Origin: an uncultured Alteromonadaceae bacterium
GTDB taxonomy: Bacteria > Pseudomonadota > Gammaproteobacteria > Enterobacterales > Alteromonadaceae
Reading direction: 5' to 3'
DNA length: 64,000 bases
NCBI GenBank assembly: GCA_947494925.1
Contig: CANLWS010000001.1
Span: 434,001 to 498,000 of the forward strand
The notes beneath the pieces were generated by a model that saw nothing but the letters and a program-made list of their open reading frames with translations, made no database searches and was not told where the DNA came from. Position numbers and translations under genes: made by a program. Within the stretch, counting starts at the first letter, position 1; every line of letters starts with the position of its first letter. Shown here in pieces: positions 62,502 through 64,000 of this stretch.

Positions 62502-64000
62502 TTAGAGTTGTCGTGATTGGCTGTGTCTGGATACTTTTTGTACCTCTGGCATAGAGCGTATTTTGCGCATCACTTTCGCCAGATGGACACGGTTGTGTGT
62601 TGTGAGTTCGATGTCAATATAGTAGATATTGCTTTCTTTTTCCTCGGTCTGCAGACCGATAATATTGGAGTCACAGGCTGAAACCATATTGGTGAGTTTA
62701 GCCAATGTACCCTGATGGTTTATCAATTCGATTCGGACTGAAGCTTTAAATTCGCCTACCGCATCGCTGTCCCATTTCATTTCCAGTACACGTTGCGGCT
62801 CATCTTTACTGAGTTTACGTATATTGCTGCAACCATTCTGATGAATAACCATGCCTCGCCCTGGACTCAGAATGGCAACAATTTCGTCATCCGGAATAGG
62901 GTGACAACAGCGAGAATAGGTCACCAACAATCCTTCGGTGCCTTTTATTGCAACATTTCTGTCTTTATCAACAATATCTTCTGTTTCACCCAACAAACGC
63001 CGGGCAACAATTGCACTGAGTTCATTACCCAAGCCAATGTCGGACAGCAAAGCATCAAAATTCTCATGTTTGGTTTCTGCCACAACCCGATCTATTTCTG
63101 ATTGCTCAATATCGTCTAAATGAACTGCACCTAATGCATGTCGTAAAAGTCGGTTACCCATATTAACCGCTTCTTCAGAGCGCTGGCGTTTAAGGTAGTT
63201 TCGAATATTTGCTCTGGCCCTGGCACTCACGACAAAATTCAGCCAGTTGGCGTTAGGTTTTGCCCGGGGTGAAGTGATAATCTCCACCGTTTGCCCGTTT
63301 TCCAGCGGTTTGTTCAAAGAATAATTGCGCCTTTCAACCCGCACACCGACACAGGAGTTCCCCACGTCCGAGTGCACAGCGTAAGCAAAATCAACTGGTG
63401 TTGCTCCCATGGGAAGCTCAATGATTCTGCCATCTGGTGTAAAGACGTATATTTCATCTGGGAAAAGGTCGGTTTTTACGTTTTCGATAAACTCAAAGGA
63501 GGAGCTGGCACTTTGTTGCAGCTCCAGAAGTGATTGCATCCATTTTCGGGCGCGAACTTGAGCAGTGGTGTTTTGATTTTCACCTGGTTCTTTATACATC
63601 CAATGAGCGGCAACTCCTTTATCCGCCATCTGATCCATTTCACGGGTGCGGATTTGTATCTCTACCGGAATACCATGAGGGCCGATCAACGAAGTATGCA
63701 GCGATTGATAACCGTTAGTACGGGGAATCGCCACGTAGTCTTTGAAACGCCCTTCAATTGGCTTGTACAAACCATGCATGGCGCCTAAAGCACGATAACA
63801 ATTATCAACTTTATCTACCATCACCCGAAACGCATAAATGTCCATCACTTCGTTGAACATCAATTCTTTGTTTTTCATTTTCCGATAAATGGAAAACAGG
63901 TGTTTCTCCCGTCCAACCACATCGGCTTCGATATTATTGGCATCGAGGCGCATTTCCACCTCTTGACGGGTGTTTTCGATGATCTCTTTACGATTGCCTC
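62502..64000 (-). CDS. spoT: Bifunctional (p)ppGpp synthetase/hydrolase SpoT (5' part outside window)
   Basis: The visible 499 codons carry the synthetase domain ([51 protein letters not shown]), the TGS domain ([28 protein letters not shown]), a zinc-finger region ([14 protein letters not shown]) and the C-terminal ACT domain. The reading frame remains open to position 64000 ([13 protein letters not shown] precedes the methionine near 63953), so the hydrolase domain is outside the window. Alignment to E. coli SpoT from memory fits throughout. It is followed after 13 bp by ridA. Confidence 0.96.
   Translation of the reverse strand, partial: GNRKEIIENTRQEVEMRLDANNIEADVVGREKHLFSIYRKMKNKELMFNEVMDIYAFRVMVDKVDNCYRALGAMHGLYKPIEGRFKDYVAIPRTNGYQSLHTSLIGPHGIPVEIQIRTREMDQMADKGVAAHWMYKEPGENQNTTAQVRARKWMQSLLELQQSASSSFEFIENVKTDLFPDEIYVFTPDGRIIELPMGATPVDFAYAVHSDVGNSCVGVRVERRNYSLNKPLENGQTVEIITSPRAKPNANWLNFVVSARARANIRNYLKRQRSEEAVNMGNRLLRHALGAVHLDDIEQSEIDRVVAETKHENFDALLSDIGLGNELSAIVARRLLGETEDIVDKDRNVAIKGTEGLLVTYSRCCHPIPDDEIVAILSPGRGMVIHQNGCSNIRKLSKDEPQRVLEMKWDSDAVGEFKASVRIELINHQGTLAKLTNMVSACDSNIIGLQTEEKESNIYYIDIELTTHNRVHLAKVMRKIRSMPEVQKVSRHSQSRQL

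Noticed and set aside
1-64000. CRISPR arrays, rRNA or tRNA genes
   Set aside because: No regularly spaced repeat series beyond the transposon-end repeats and no recognisable rRNA or tRNA sequence was seen on reading. A computed scan with tRNAscan-SE, an rRNA covariance search and a CRISPR finder was not possible here.

Overview
The window looks like a chromosome segment of a marine gammaproteobacterium of the Alteromonadales type. The reasons are the gene content and order (a yigI/recQ pair, a spoT-ridA-trmH-recG neighbourhood, selO, rsmJ, several c-di-GMP proteins, two RND pumps without a tolC gene) and the moderate G+C (an impression, not computed). I see no rRNA, tRNA or CRISPR array.

Region 1 (1-2067) is one end of a Tn7-like transposon. 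A 5' piece of tnsB with a complete D219/D304/E340 catalytic triad runs off the left edge. It is preceded by a short tnsA, joined to it by a TAATG overlap. Three 18-bp repeats spaced 21-23 bp apart lie between tnsA and a TGTTGAT terminus at 2067. The element sits 8 bp beyond the stop codon of a yigI-like thioesterase gene. The rest of the transposon, including its targeting module, is outside the window.

Region 2 (2076-11866) is core chromosome: thioesterase and recQ (divergent), a GST, an operon of cytochrome c, a receiver-like small protein and an HD hydrolase, selO with a small overlapping partner, a large membrane GGDEF-EAL protein, and ribA. Region 3 (11908-24571) holds an RND pump pair, a divergent molybdenum hydroxylase pair (iorAB-like), a DUF3300 protein, a receiver-TPR protein, a beta-propeller protein and a MAPEG protein.

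Region 4 (24595-30528) is a six-gene ABC importer operon matching glpSTPQUV-type glycerol uptake. Three consecutive 8-nt ATG-NNN-TAA overlaps couple glpS, glpT, glpP and glpQ. The two ATPases are degenerate at complementary places, so only one composite ATP site keeps the consensus. Region 5 (30832-34153) pairs a kynureninase-like PLP enzyme with an atypical tryptophan-dioxygenase-family protein. A divergent Lrp-type regulator and an ATP-grasp enzyme adjoin it.

Region 6 (34185-48403) has a double-PilZ protein, a DsrE-family protein, a second RND pump pair, small secreted proteins and a lipoprotein, a PAS-GGDEF cyclase, and a winged-helix/STAND NTPase/TM/TPR protein with a small partner protein. 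Region 7 (48768-64000) has a transglutaminase-like membrane protein, a YhiN-family flavoprotein, a hydrolase coupled to a sigma factor fused to a membrane domain, peroxiredoxins, rsmJ, recG, trmH, ridA and spoT (running off the right edge). A peroxiredoxin-discoidin-peroxiredoxin group separates recG from trmH-ridA-spoT.

The best candidates for new biology are the Tn7-like element at the yigI end and the STAND NTPase with its small partner. The asymmetric glycerol ABC ATPases and the dioxygenase/kynureninase pair come next.
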